A stretch of 20,039 nucleotides of DNA, taken from positions 1-20,039 of the forward strand of contig LRSR01012153.1 in assembly GCA_001579985.1 (NCBI GenBank), read 5' to 3'. A model generated the notes under the pieces. The model was not told the origin of the DNA and ran no database searches. It saw only the letters and a program-made list of their open reading frames with translations. Every line of letters starts with the position of its first letter. Position 1 is the first letter of the stretch. The position numbers were made by a program, and so were the translations under genes. Below are positions 8,738 to 19,394 of the stretch, one piece after another. The DNA comes from Hypsibius dujardini (taxonomy: Eukaryota; Tardigrada; Eutardigrada; Parachela; Hypsibiidae).

Positions 8738-9747
8738 CCCTTTTTACTGGTGCATTGACTCAAGAAGTTTTCTCGTCAATCGTCATAAGAATTATTATTT
8801 ATACTGAAGTTTTGTTGAGCGTCTAGTGAGATTTGTATGGGTACCTAGGTAGTATTGTACCTCATAAGTTTGATAACCACCCTGGCCTTTACGTTCTAAA
8901 TCGTGGAATGGGATCAATTTAAAAGCATCCGGTTCAGTACAGCAGCTTTCACCATACTTTGTCTCCGCCTTAGTCAGACTGAGTGGCGAAGCGACGAAGT
9001 CCTCGAAGTTGCAGTGCTGTGGTTGGAAATCGAAAATGTCTGTCTGTGTGTAGTCTTTCAGTCATCAATTCTGTTTTCGCAGAACAATTGACTGAGCTCC
9101 TCGGTCTTTCCATCGATTGCTAGTGTTATCATGTCGGTACAGCTCATGGATTGTTGCCTAATTTTCAATAAATTTTCTTTGGTCTCTCCACGATTAACAG
9201 AAGCAGTGTGCATTTCGATGCACTAAAAATGCAATTACTGTTCAAGTCTCTAAGGCGAGACTGGGTTTTCGGGAATGGGTCCAGTGGTGATTTAGCAATT
9301 TACGCAGTCCTTGATTACTGGTGATTTAAAAAAACGTCACGGTTCCTCTCAGCTTCTTCTTAAATGATTTGTGATGATTTTAACTTTACGAGGGTCCATT
9401 AGTGATAAACAAGTATTAATATCCTCACTGAAACAGCATTGGATGAATCTGTGACGCCTAGGACTGCAAGACCAGCACAGACTTAGGATTGTGCCAGGTA
9501 GCTTACCATGTTCATGCAGTGTTGCGCCAAGTGATTTGCCACAAACAGCTGATTTGGTCTCTACAGTATTTAACTCAACACTCAATAATCTCACACAGCG
9601 GTTTCTGAAATTATTGGAGGCATCACTAAGAAGTACAGTAAGATGTGTGCTCATTGTGCTTTATTTTGAAAAAAAAGTATTAGGGGTTTGCATTTTGAAG
9701 CGCAATTTTCCGTCACTCACACTCGTCTATCTCAACCGGGAGAAGAA
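8738..9747. other. Intergenic region between LDAH and THADA
   Basis: It contains the LDAH 3' UTR and presumably the THADA promoter. No TATA box or clear initiator was found before the THADA ATG. Short frames on either strand (for example 8903-9091 + and 9349-9654 -) show no recognisable motif. One AATAAA is present (9167-9172). Confidence 0.5.
9167..9172 (+). terminator. Possible polyadenylation signal of LDAH
   Basis: AATAAA lies 430 bp after the LDAH stop, in a T-rich context followed by TTTTCTTTGG. It is the only canonical hexamer noticed between LDAH and THADA on this strand. Confidence 0.4.
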
Positions 9748-12700
9748 ATGGATTCTTCTGGCGACGCTCCCACTGAGTTCGGGACACGAATGATCGCCGC
9801 CATCACCGCCACTCCGGACATCCGACGTCGCGTCAACCACATAAACGCCTTTCTAAACGAGGTACGGAAGATGCCTCCGGCGACGGCGGAAACCGAACTC
9901 CGCGACGGGAGGATCGCCGTGGAGCTCTTCCGCTCCTTCACCGGCAGCACCGATTTGCATCACACCGTCAAGGAGATTATCCGCTACGCGCTGGACATTT
10001 TCATGGCCAAAGGGCCTGGTATTTTGAGGGAAAGGCTTGTGGAGGAGCTTCGGACTTTGCTGGCTGTGAAATCGCCCTTGCGGCGGAAGATCCTCGAGGA
10101 CGTCTTATTGTGCAGCGAAACCACGCAGAAGATGCTGCTCTGTATGGATGTTTCACCGGAACTGGGCGATTTTGCGAGGGGAACTCTGGATGAGTTGGTG
10201 TTCTGCGGGATAGGCAAGTGGGAGACTGCGGAGGAGGAGGTGCGGCAACTGTCGGAGACGCTGCAGGGTGTGTCATTGATTGATCGATTGCTGACGTCGT
10301 TTGATGCGCTATCGCGGGATGAGGTATGTCAAATTGAGTGGGCAAATTCAGCTCATGCTGCGGTTTTCCTGATTGGATGGCCTTGATGAGAACTGGAAGT
10401 TACCGACTGAAGTAGAATGGCTTTGGTTAGTCGGTGACAGTGAATGTGATGGGAGTTTAGAAATATATTTGTTATTGGTCTTTTTGTGGGTCATTGATCG
10501 ATTGATTGATGTGTCACGGATAGATATAAAAAATTATTGTTTACGCGACAAATAATTGATTGATTGATTGGCTGGTTTGGTTCATTGTTTATGATGTCTA
10601 CATGCATTGCTGGTACTCGTATTATCACTTTTCTTGCTTTGCCACGGTATATTATTGATAAGGCAATTGATCAGCTTTTTTTTCTTTTCTTTTATTTAAA
10701 TCCGTTGTGATTTTGAGTGGCGCTAGCTAAACTGAGCTAAACTGTGCGTTCAAAATCAAAATCGGAGCTGAAGCTGAACGCAAAAGAAGGTTTAGTAGGT
10801 AATTTTTTAGTTTAGTAGCAAAATATTTGATTGATTGCTAATTTTTTTCCGCATTTCTTAGTTAGACTTAAGTCGCTTAATTAACTTTTCTGAATGCCGA
10901 ACCTAGAATACGCTGCACTGCTGATCCTGGTCGTGTTATTATCATACCAATCTTACCCTGTCTTGCTCCTCCACAGGCGCTGACCAATGACATCGCCGCA
11001 AAGCTCATCCTTTTCCACAGCACCGCGTCCGATCGGCATCCCGAGCTCTTCCCCGCAACATCCAACCTCGTGAAGACTCTGCTCCAGCGCGCTCTCTCCA
11101 TCAAACCGCATTTCGATCTCGACCATTTCCGCTCCTCCCAGCCGAGTTACGCCGCTTTCATATCCGCTCACATTGCCACAAGCAGCAGCATCGACTCCCT
11201 CGACACTTTTTACGACTTACTTCACGAAAGCGTTCAAGCGGCACTAAATTCCCATGCCGTTTGTGGAACCTTAGCTGTCGTTTCCCTCGCAGAACTCCTA
11301 ACCAAAGCCGTATCCGCTTCTCCACCCGAAAACTGCGACTCTTTAGCTTGGTCGAATCGCAATCAGGAGAACCGCTCGAAATTGGTCGGACTGTGGAAGA
11401 TGTTGGTTGACGAAGACTGCGAGCGGTATTGCACACCCCAAGACCGCGCCGTCGTGTTGGGGAAGAGTGTGGACATCTTGGGCCTCATCGTCCCCATGTG
11501 GAAGGACCTCGCTGAAGCGGATCAAACTGAATTATCACATTCCATTCTGAACGGACACTCTTTTTCATGGAAGACTCCGCACGGGCAAAAGAGTCTCGCC
11601 TTACTGCTCCGCGTTGTTCCCAAGCAAACCGCTGGAGTTCCCCGTCCGACGCAACTGTTAACGGCGTTGCCGTTAAAGTTCCACGCCATTCCGCTGGCGG
11701 AGTTGCTGTGCTTGATCGGGACGCCGGGGGACTTTGCCGAGATACTAGCTGGGCCGATGACGGAGTACCGGGCGTTTTTGATGAAGCATGTCTTGCCGGT
11801 GGTGGGGAAACAACCGGGATTCATCCTGGATGTGATGCGAATCCTTGGCCCGAGTCGCTCGTTTGGCGGTTATGGACCGATTTTGTTTGTCCTGCGGTCG
11901 GTGAAGATCCCCGGTTTGACGGCTATTCGGTTGGAAGTCTTCCGAGAGTACGTGAGGGGGAAAACGGAACTGGCGGTTTTTGCCGACGACCTCGCGCGGG
12001 TGGAGACTTTTCATTTTCTCTGTGATATGGCGGATCCTCTAACTGATTTTGGTCGTAAGTTGCAAGTTGAATGTTCATATTCTACTCATATAATTTCGAC
12101 GGATATTAGAGGTATAGGAATACAGATAGGCAGGCAGACACCGAAACAGACACAGAAAGGCAGACAGAAAAACAGATAGACGGACAGATATAACAGACAG
12201 TCAGAAGGACTTCCAAAGAAGGAACTAGTACGGTAAAAAAGTCGCTCAGATCTTCATGTGAAGTTCATGCGATCATTTTTGTTTTTGTTCTTTTCAGAAA
12301 TTCTCGATTTCGTAGAGAAGAATATGAACCACCAGTTTGCCAGATTCCGCGATCCATTTCTGCAATCAATTGGGCGGTTTCTTCGACGCTTGGAGGAAAC
12401 TTGCTTATCTGCCGGCGTAACGAAAGTGCCAGATCAGACATTGATGGTTGGGCTATTGCGAAATCTCTTGGCTTTTATCACATCCATCTCGAACGACCTT
12501 GTGCCTAGTTCCTCGTACGCCAGGTTAGTCTGTCTGTTTGTCTGTTTGTCTGTTTGTCTGACTGTCTGTTTGTCTGACTGTCTGTTTGGCTGTCTGCTTA
12601 TGCTTGTCTGTCTGCCTGTATATATGTCTGGCTGTCTGGCTGTCTGTTTATGCTTGTCTGTCTCTTTTTCTACTTGTCGTTGGGTCGTTTGGTCTGCCTT

Positions 12701-15700
12701 TCTGCATGTCTGTCCTCCTTCATAGCGCATAGTGTGTTGTCTGTCTTTGTGTCTGGCTATCTACTATTTCCGTGTTTATTCACCTGCCTGCTTGTTTGCC
12801 TGTTTCAAGCAAAGCTGAGTTGCCTGTCTCAACTGCATACTAGTTTGCCAAGTTCCTTGCACTCAACTTTGATTAATAAACCCTTTAGTAGCACAACTTT
12901 TCTTCCAGGCGCAACACTGCGTTGCAAATTCTCCTTCTTCTACTGAACGGTCCGCTCAACATGATCACCAAGTCTCCGCAAGTCTGGAATCCCCTCCAAC
13001 GAACCCTCGCGGAACAGCTCTTCTGGGAGAGCTTCCCCGACAACCAGGCATACATCGTGGAAATCCTCACGACCCATTCCGACGCGGCTCAATCGCACAT
13101 CGGCGGCTTTTCACGCATCCTTTTATCCGATCTCTCCGATTCCAAAGCCCGAGGCTGCGCTGCCAGTGACTCCAAAATCGCATCCAGTCTCGGTTTTCTC
13201 GCTGGGTACGGATCGATTTCTCTCTCTCAAATGACGGCGAAAATTCTGCGCCAGTTGCAGGAAGATATCGCCGCGACCAAGGTCAAGGGCATGCTGTGGA
13301 CTGCCCGGAACTCTCCGCTGTACGGACAGATTCTGCGCTTAAGGAATATGATCGGTCGAATGGAAGATGGTGCGACGAAGTCTGTCTCGGACGGAGTCAT
13401 TCAAGTTCGACGGGACATTTCGGAGTTGGTTAGCGAGGCACTGGTGTACCACACCGGGGGACTGTCTATGGATAAGAATGCGGTGCTGAATGATGGGGGT
13501 GGCGATGGCTGTTCCGGTGACGGACCGCAACAAAGCACGACAGCGCAGATGTTGTTTGTTTGTTGCTGGCGGTCGATTCGAGAAGTGTCTATTCTGTCGG
13601 GTGACATATGCTGTGGAAAGTTGTTTGGAAAGATTACTTCGGAAGAAAATAAAGTGAGCCTATGTTCTGTCTGTCTGTCTGTCTGTCCATCCTTGGGTTT
13701 TCTATCTATATGCTGTGGATCTGCCTGTTCTTCTGTCTGAATGCCTGTTTATTTATCATTTAATTTGACTGTATGTCTGTCCTGTCTGTCTGACTGTCTG
13801 TCCGTCTGCATGTTTGTCTATTTGTGTGTCTGTCGGCCTGCCTGTGTACCATTTTACCATCTGTCTGGTAATGACTATCTGTGTCTGTACATCAAACTGT
13901 GCAATCCGTCCTTCCAGATAGAAACGCTGGAGTGGATGGTGTCGCAACTGCTTATCACCAGTCACACCGGTGCTTTCGACGGACTGGCTGAACAGATCCA
14001 ACGAATCTGTCGATCCTTCTCCGACACTAACTCTGAACGCGGGCTGACATCCGTTAAGCGGCTTCTTGGCGATCTCTTGGAAGATCTCCGTGACTGGACA
14101 TCGCCCCTGCGACCGGAGAACACACGGAAGAGTGCCGGGTTACCGCGCTTGTTGGCCATTCTGTTTGTGGCGCTGAAGAAAACCGATGAAGGCGAAAGAT
14201 TGTTGGCGGAGAGTATGCCGCGTTTTCTAACTGATGGACTCAATTCCGAGGTGGCCGAGGTGAAAGTGGTGGACAATGGTGTAAGGGCGGTGAATATTTT
14301 GGAGGCTATATTCAGGCAGAACTCCCTCAATGAACTTACAGAAGCATTTATTGCCGATGGATTCATCTTGGCCTGCACTGGCATGGTTTCTATGTAGGCA
14401 TATCTTTTTGTTCTGCCTCTGTGACTGACTGTCTTTCTGTCTGTCTCTCTGCCTGCCTGCCTGCCTGCCTATTTGCCTGCCTGTCTATTTGTCTATCTGT
14501 CTGTTTGCATATATTTCTGTTTGTCTGTCTGCCTATCTGACGACATGTTTGCTGACGTGCCTACAGTCCTCTCTGTCTGGCTTCTATCGGTCGACCGATC
14601 GAATATTAAACGCTTCGCTTGTACTTGAACGACTCACTGCTCTTATTGCTTAGATGTTCGTCCTTCTTTCAGACATTGGCCAGTGCGAAACGCGGCAGCC
14701 AGCCTCTTCACGGGACTCATGCAGCGAGTCTTCGGCCCGGCCGTCAAGCAGTGCCCGGAAGAGATGGAATGGCGTGAAGCTTGCCTTCCCGCTGCCCGCT
14801 TCCTCACAAAATATCCCAGAGCATTCGACCACATCAAAGCGACATTAGAAGCGTGGAGCGTGGGACGAGTCTACCACGCGGAGTCGCGCCAGTCTGCCGG
14901 CATTCACTCGGCCCTCCTCATCCTTCAACGGCTGTATTACGATGTGGGGGATCCCGTCTTTGTGGGTAGAATTTTCGGGCCACTGAAGGCTTGCCTTAGC
15001 CATCCGGAAATGCGAATCCGCCAAGCCGCATCGAAGGCCTTTGCCGTATTCGCCCCGGAATCGTCTTTGGAGCTGCTGCGGAAGGAGGCTATTGACGCTG
15101 CTCGGTACGGTAATGCAGGTGGCGAGTAAGCTCTGTTCATGTAAAAGAGTCAGTGATGAAAGCACTGATGGAGAATGAATTTGGGGATATTTCAAACGAA
15201 AATTGACCTGAAGTTATTTCAGTTTAATCACCATTTCATCCAAATAGTGTCGTTTAGATTAGTTTGATTTAATTAAATGCCGCTCAAACAAGTGTGCCGC
15301 ATCCGAAGATCACTTCACGCTAAACAACTTTTCATTTAAATTTATTTTTCCGGTTTGGACAATTGGATGGAAAAATAGATAAACATGCAATAATTTAATT
15401 TAATTTAAAGTTTAATTTAAATTTAATTTAAAGTTTAATTTTAATTTAATTTAAAGTTTAATTTTAATTTAATTTAAAGTTTAATTTTAATTTAAAGTTT
15501 AATTAAAGTTTAATTTTAAGTTTAATTTTAATTTTCAGATCCGGAAGCGACCACAAACTGCACGGCATCCTGCTGACATTTTTGGAAATGGAACGTTCAT
15601 CCGGATTCATAACCAATAACATGAGCGAGGAATCCGTCGGGAGTCTCGCTGCGGAACTGTTGGGCTGCATGGCGGATACGAGAACTTCCGCTACACTCTC

Positions 15701-18229
15701 GGTGCAGTCCAAGACGATGATGCTACGGCTACTGCAAAAGCTCATCTTTGCACCTACGCACGCCAATCCCGTTAAACTGTCGAGCCAAATCACGATCCCC
15801 ACGGTCGATTACGGCTCGCAGGAGCTCCACGGAAGCGGTCAGCCGCAATACATTCGGGTACTGTGCATTTCCTGTTCTAAATTAGTTTTTAAAAAATTTT
15901 AGGTTTTTTAATTTTTTAGGTTTTTTTAATTTTTTAAATAAGACGTACTTTCAACGGGCGACAGCTGCGAATTTGAAGTAAATATATTTAATTTATAATT
16001 CCATAATACACATCCGTATCGAAGCATTATTTTGTTCATCTACTGCCCCCAGATTGACTTTAAAGAATTAGAATGTTTTATTTAAATTCTTATTTAAATG
16101 CCGAAAATAGCGCCTTTTGTTTAACAGAATAGGCTAATTTATTTAGCCGATGAATTTTTATTTATTTTTGATTTATATTAATATTAGATTTATCTTATTA
16201 TTAGAGTGCTTTTATAGTTTTTTATAACTTTTTTACGTTTTATTTTTGAGTGCAAGAACGTTATTTAAGCAACACTACTTGCAGGAATATCTCCGGTTTC
16301 TCTTCGCGTTAGACGTCCCTCCTCTTCCAGGCGGCAGTGCCGACGAGGATCCAAGCGCTGGATCGGTCTCGACAACTGCTAATCTGAGGATCCTTGACTT
16401 CGTCTGTGACCTTCTCTTGCGGGCAGGATCACTGGCGTTGACTGCGGCAGTTCTCGATGTTTTGTGTCAGGCTGCTGCGGTGGGATGGGCCGACCGGATG
16501 ATCGGTCACTCGGAGTTGATGGGCTTCCTGTCTGCACGTCGTGAAGCATCCGAAACGCCGACGGTCCTGGTGCAACGAATGGCTGCATGGGCGGCTGTTT
16601 TGCGGAATTCGTCAAATTGGGATGATGTTCCTGAATATTTCGGGCTGCAACGCTTATGGATGGCTATTTTGGAGGTTTTCCGAAGTCGAAACGATAAGGA
16701 ATTCATCTGCAGGACGGTGGAGCTGTCATCGAGCTTGTTAATTCGCGGTCTGGTGAAGGAAGAATCCATGGTGAGTCGGCCTGACTGATTCTCCTTAGCT
16801 AGTACGTAGCTGTGTTTTTGTTTATGGACGAGACTATCTAGAATGATTTACGTGTCTCTGTTTGTCATCTGTCTGTGTCTCTGGTATGTTTCCATGAAAC
16901 AATTGTCTATCTCTGGCAATTTTACGGGGGAGCGTCGTCGGTCTGCCTGTTTTTCACCTCGGTCTGTGTCTGTCATGTCCGGCTGTCAGGCTCTGTCTGT
17001 GTAAGGAACCGTTTTCTGTATCTGCCAAATCTATCTGGAATCGTTGTCTGTATGCCTGTTTGTCATCTCGGTCTGCCTCTGTAAAGTTGGTATGGAACAT
17101 TTGTCTGTGTCTGTCGAGATTACTTGGAAGCGTTGTCGGTCAGTCTGTTTGTCTGCCTGTTTTTTCACATTTGTCTGTGCTTGTCAGGTTGACTGGTTAT
17201 CTGTGCAGAACCTTTGTCTGCTTCTGTTAAGTTTACTAGAAGCTCCGGTCTATCTGACATCATTTACCATCATGTCTGACCAGCTTATCCCAGTATGTCT
17301 CCGAATTTTATGTGGTTTATTTCCAGGTGTCCGACTATCTCGACCTCCTCAAAGACCTCCTCACCAAGGGCTGCTCCACTGACGTCCGTCTCTCCATCGC
17401 CCGACACCTCAGCCCACCACTTCTTGCCGCATCCCACTCCCCAGCCACATTCTGGATCCTCGTCATCGATCTCCTCCGCGACGACGACCAGACCGTTCGC
17501 AACACTGTTGCCGAGCGACTCTTCCAATTGGGCCTCAAGGACGACCTGCCCGATCCCTCCACCCCAAGCCACGCCCTCTCCGTGGCCATCCGTCATCTGG
17601 CCCGATCCGGCATGGCCAGCGGAAGCCTGATCCACATCATCCTCTCTGTCGTCGTAGGCAAGTACATTGACGCGGACGATCGGATCGGAACGCGCGACGA
17701 GGAAACGGACGAACCGGATGCGGCGGTGTTCGAGCACGGCGACCGTCACGAATACCACGAAAACATGTGGTTGATCGATCAGCTGGCGGACTGTGTTGAA
17801 GATCTGGCTGCCGGTGGACCGTCGTCAGCGGATGAGGATGGTCCAGTTGCGTCGTCGTCCTCGTTATCGGAGGAACAGGTGAAGTGGTTGGGGGAGGAAA
17901 TCCGGAGCGCTGGGAAGCAGATGTCAATGCTGTCGAGCGGTTTCCTCGCGGACGTCTTTGCGTACAATCGGGCGGCCTTCCGGGTGTACTGTCTAATGCG
18001 GCTGTTGACGGCGCTTTGGACGGTCGGCGCGGTGCCGGTTGCTGCGGCGGCGGTCACGCAAGCTCTGGGACGGGAGATTGAAGTGACGTTGGGACGCGCT
18101 CTGGGGGCGGGGGAAGGGCGGAGTTATCTGCTGCAGCGGGTTCGGGATCTGGCGAGAACAAAGTTGTTGGCCGCGGTGATGGCGGAGAGAGGCAAGCATG
18201 ATCACGGGAAGTGTGGAAAGAAGAAGTGA
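9748..18229 (+). CDS. THADA: THADA / Trm732 homologue (DUF2428 HEAT-repeat protein)
   Basis: Nine exons join in phase: 9748-10323, 10977-12054, 12298-12523, 12909-13653, 13918-14393, 14673-15125, 15539-15857, 16285-16770, 17327-18229 (1753 aa; human about 1950). Recognition rests on the conserved core: MLFVCCWRSIREVSILSG (about residues 841-858), LLITSHTGAFDGL (start of exon 5), NTRKSAGLPRLLAIL (T944-P951 region), VRAVNILEAIFRQNSL, then HWPVRNAAASLFTGLMQRVF across the exon 5/6 splice, and NTALQILLLLLNGPLN earlier. The rest is helical repeat, with a low-complexity acidic/Ser stretch near the C-terminus (ADEDGPVASSSSLSEEQ). Yeast Trm732 partners Trm7 for tRNA position-32 2'-O-methylation; fly THADA affects energy storage and SERCA. 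The ATG at 9748 has a good context (AGAAGAAATGG). Exon 5 must end at the GTAGGC donor (14394), not the nearer GTTTCT, to keep the frame. Confidence 0.93.
10324..10976 (+). other. THADA intron 1
   Basis: It contains GATTGATTGATT-type runs (about 10492-10577), a pyrimidine tract (about 10676-10695), a perfect 10-bp tandem AGCTAAACTG (10725-10734, 10735-10744) and nearby GCTGAA-type hexamers resembling those in the AKH intron. The acceptor is CCTCCACAG at 10976. No coding content is evident. Confidence 0.6.
12121..12206 (+). repeat. CAGA tetranucleotide array in THADA intron 2
   Basis: Degenerate CAGA/CAGG units (for example GGCAGGCAGACACC, GGCAGACAGAAAAACAG) cover about 85 bp. This is the only array in the gene with CAGA on the sense strand; the other four are TCTG. 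It is therefore complementary to the intron 3 array on the other side of exon 3. Confidence 0.85.
12527..12720 (+). repeat. TCTG tetranucleotide array in THADA intron 3
   Basis: Repeated GTCTGTCTGTTTGTCTG-type units begin immediately after the GTTAGT donor of exon 3 and run about 195 bp, with looser TCTG sequence to about 12800. The exon 3 reading frame stays open into the array to 12725, giving an artificial Cys/Leu/Val-rich tail if the intron were retained. Confidence 0.9.
13667..13875 (+). repeat. TCTG tetranucleotide array in THADA intron 4
   Basis: Five perfect consecutive TCTG/GTCT units start at about 13668, a few bases after the GTGAGC donor. Degenerate units then run to near the acceptor at 13917. 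It lies between the VCCWRS exon and the RKSAGLP exon. Confidence 0.9.
14406..14535 (+). repeat. TCTG/TGCC tetranucleotide array in THADA intron 5
   Basis: This begins just after the GTAGGC donor of exon 5. It includes a run of six TGCC units at about 14449-14470 flanked by TCTG units. Confidence 0.9.
15391..15536. repeat. A/T-only TTTAATTTAAAG tandem array at the exon 7 acceptor
   Basis: About 145 bp of TTTAATTTAAAG-related units, almost free of G and C, run directly into the TTTTCAG acceptor of THADA exon 7 (15538). The units are nearly self-complementary (TTTAAATTTAA), so the array can fold on itself. A shorter TTTAA run also occurs in the AKH intron near 19742. Confidence 0.9.
15858..16284 (+). 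other. THADA intron 7, A/T-rich
   Basis: Donor CGGGTACTG; acceptor CTTGCAG at 16284. It is strongly A/T-rich, with a short duplicated TTTAGGTTTTTTAATTTTT unit at about 15896-15935. It contains no TCTG array and no coding signal. Confidence 0.65.
16853..17280 (+). repeat. TCTG-rich higher-order repeat in THADA intron 8
   Basis: TCTG units are arranged in longer blocks of about 90-110 bp. Related blocks begin near 16930, 17038 and 17127, each with a GCGT/CGTTGTCGG-like start followed by GTCTGCCTGTTT and TCACCTCGGTCTG-type sequence. The blocks have diverged, suggesting duplication of a TCTG-containing unit. Confidence 0.75.
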
Positions 18230-19241
18230 TGCGAGAACGGTTACATCCTATACGTTGTTTGTAATCTTGTTATGCGACCGGGGGAGGGGGGACCGGGGTG
18301 ATTCTTCTAGTTTACGGTTTGGACTATTTGGTAGTTGTAACAATGGCAAACTATCTAAGAAGAAACCAAAAAATCTTTCTAGCTCCGCTGTCGAACGCCA
18401 GATTGTCTGTGCATTTAGTGCTGACAAGTGAGTCGTGGGCGAGGGATTAGCGGTCAGGACACAAAACAATCCCTATGATGTACATGTTCCCCTTATTCGA
18501 AACTCGATCCTAGCCTGGTCACGAGTCGAATTGATGATCGCTCGTCGGGATCTCCAAATTTAGCATGAGTTGAATGGGGGGGGGGGAGTTTTTATAGAGA
18601 AAAACGGGTCGGAATAAGTGTTTCAGTGTGAATGGTGGACCCCTTTACTCAGTAACTAGAGGCGTAACCGACTTTTCGGAAAGGGGTTCCCTCCCCAATA
18701 TTGCCCGCCTGAGGTCAGGAGGCGGAGCTATGGGCCAATTCTGGTCCGCTAAGTCCGCACTTCCAGTTCTCTTCGACGAAAACAACCGACTAACCCCGCC
18801 CCCTGACCTGCGACAGGATTTGACCGATACCAATCGATTTTAAATTGAAGTTTGGCAAGGAGAGTGTCAAAAGAAATATTTCCACACTAAGGGGGCGGAG
18901 TTAGTGACCGGAATGAGGGATCGAGAACGGATGGCTGGAAATAGTGCAACGCCCTATACAATGCAATCGCAAACCTTACTAGTGACCTATGAGGTAGTCA
19001 AAGGTGTACGAAATGCAGTATGCGTGCCCTGAGCAAGGTTAAAACTGCCGTGAAGATAGGCTCGCCGATAGAAGAGAAAACATTCCGTTGTTGCACCTGT
19101 AACGCTGGGACACACGCAATCGCAGGAAACCTCACGTACTTCAAGTTTGCCAACCAAGGTCCGGAGCAGGTGCGGTCGCGGGATGAGCTGCACCCTGACA
19201 AGACGTCCGTGGCATCAACCAAAACCTTTCACCCGATTCCG
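18230..19241. other. Intergenic region between THADA and AKH
   Basis: No gene is supported. No canonical AATAAA was found after the THADA stop. It contains a G10 run (about 18568-18577) and three related G/C-rich boxes (about 18712-18730, 18793-18812, 18890-18912), the middle one inverted relative to the others. Short frames at 18628-18843 and 19020-19301 have no recognised motif, and the latter overlaps the AKH promoter. Confidence 0.5.
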
Positions 19242-19280
19242 TATATAAATCGCGTTGTTATCCACTTGAACTTCATCATC
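19242..19280 (+). promoter_or_regulatory. TATA box and probable initiator of the AKH gene
   Basis: TATATAAA at 19242-19249 is followed about 31-33 bp downstream by CTTCATCATC, whose TCATC fits the arthropod initiator. Transcription would start near 19275, leaving a pyrimidine-rich 5' UTR of about 120 nt before the ATG at 19395. TATA-driven promoters are common for tissue-restricted peptide hormone genes. Confidence 0.75.
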
Positions 19281-19394
19281 TACCTTTTTTTCATCCTTTA
19301 AACCTCTAAAAAAAGATATCCTCCTCGCACAATCTGACTATCATCTCGCCCAGTCCAATCCCAACCCTTCCCTTCCCTCACCTTCTTATCAACC

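Noticed and set aside
9349-9654. 101-codon minus-strand frame between LDAH and THADA
   Set aside because: No recognisable motif or supporting signals; the length is plausible by chance.
9688-9747. Upstream extension of the THADA first exon
   Set aside because: The in-frame extension starts at TTG, not ATG. The first ATG in this frame with a good context is at 9748.
12524-12725. Cys/Leu-rich hydrophobic extension of THADA exon 3, resembling a membrane protein
   Set aside because: It is translation of the TCTG array past a valid splice donor; the THADA alignment continues at the next exon (12909).
12527-14535. CRISPR-like repeat arrays
   Set aside because: The repeats are continuous 4-bp microsatellites without spacers, inside introns of a eukaryotic gene.
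17285-17758. 157-codon minus-strand open frame inside THADA exon 9
   Set aside because: It is a shadow of the GC-rich coding exon; the + strand protein is continuous with the rest of THADA.
19020-19301. 93-codon open frame with several Cys upstream of AKH
   Set aside because: It runs through the AKH TATA box and initiator, shows no family motif, and has no signs of its own promoter or splicing.
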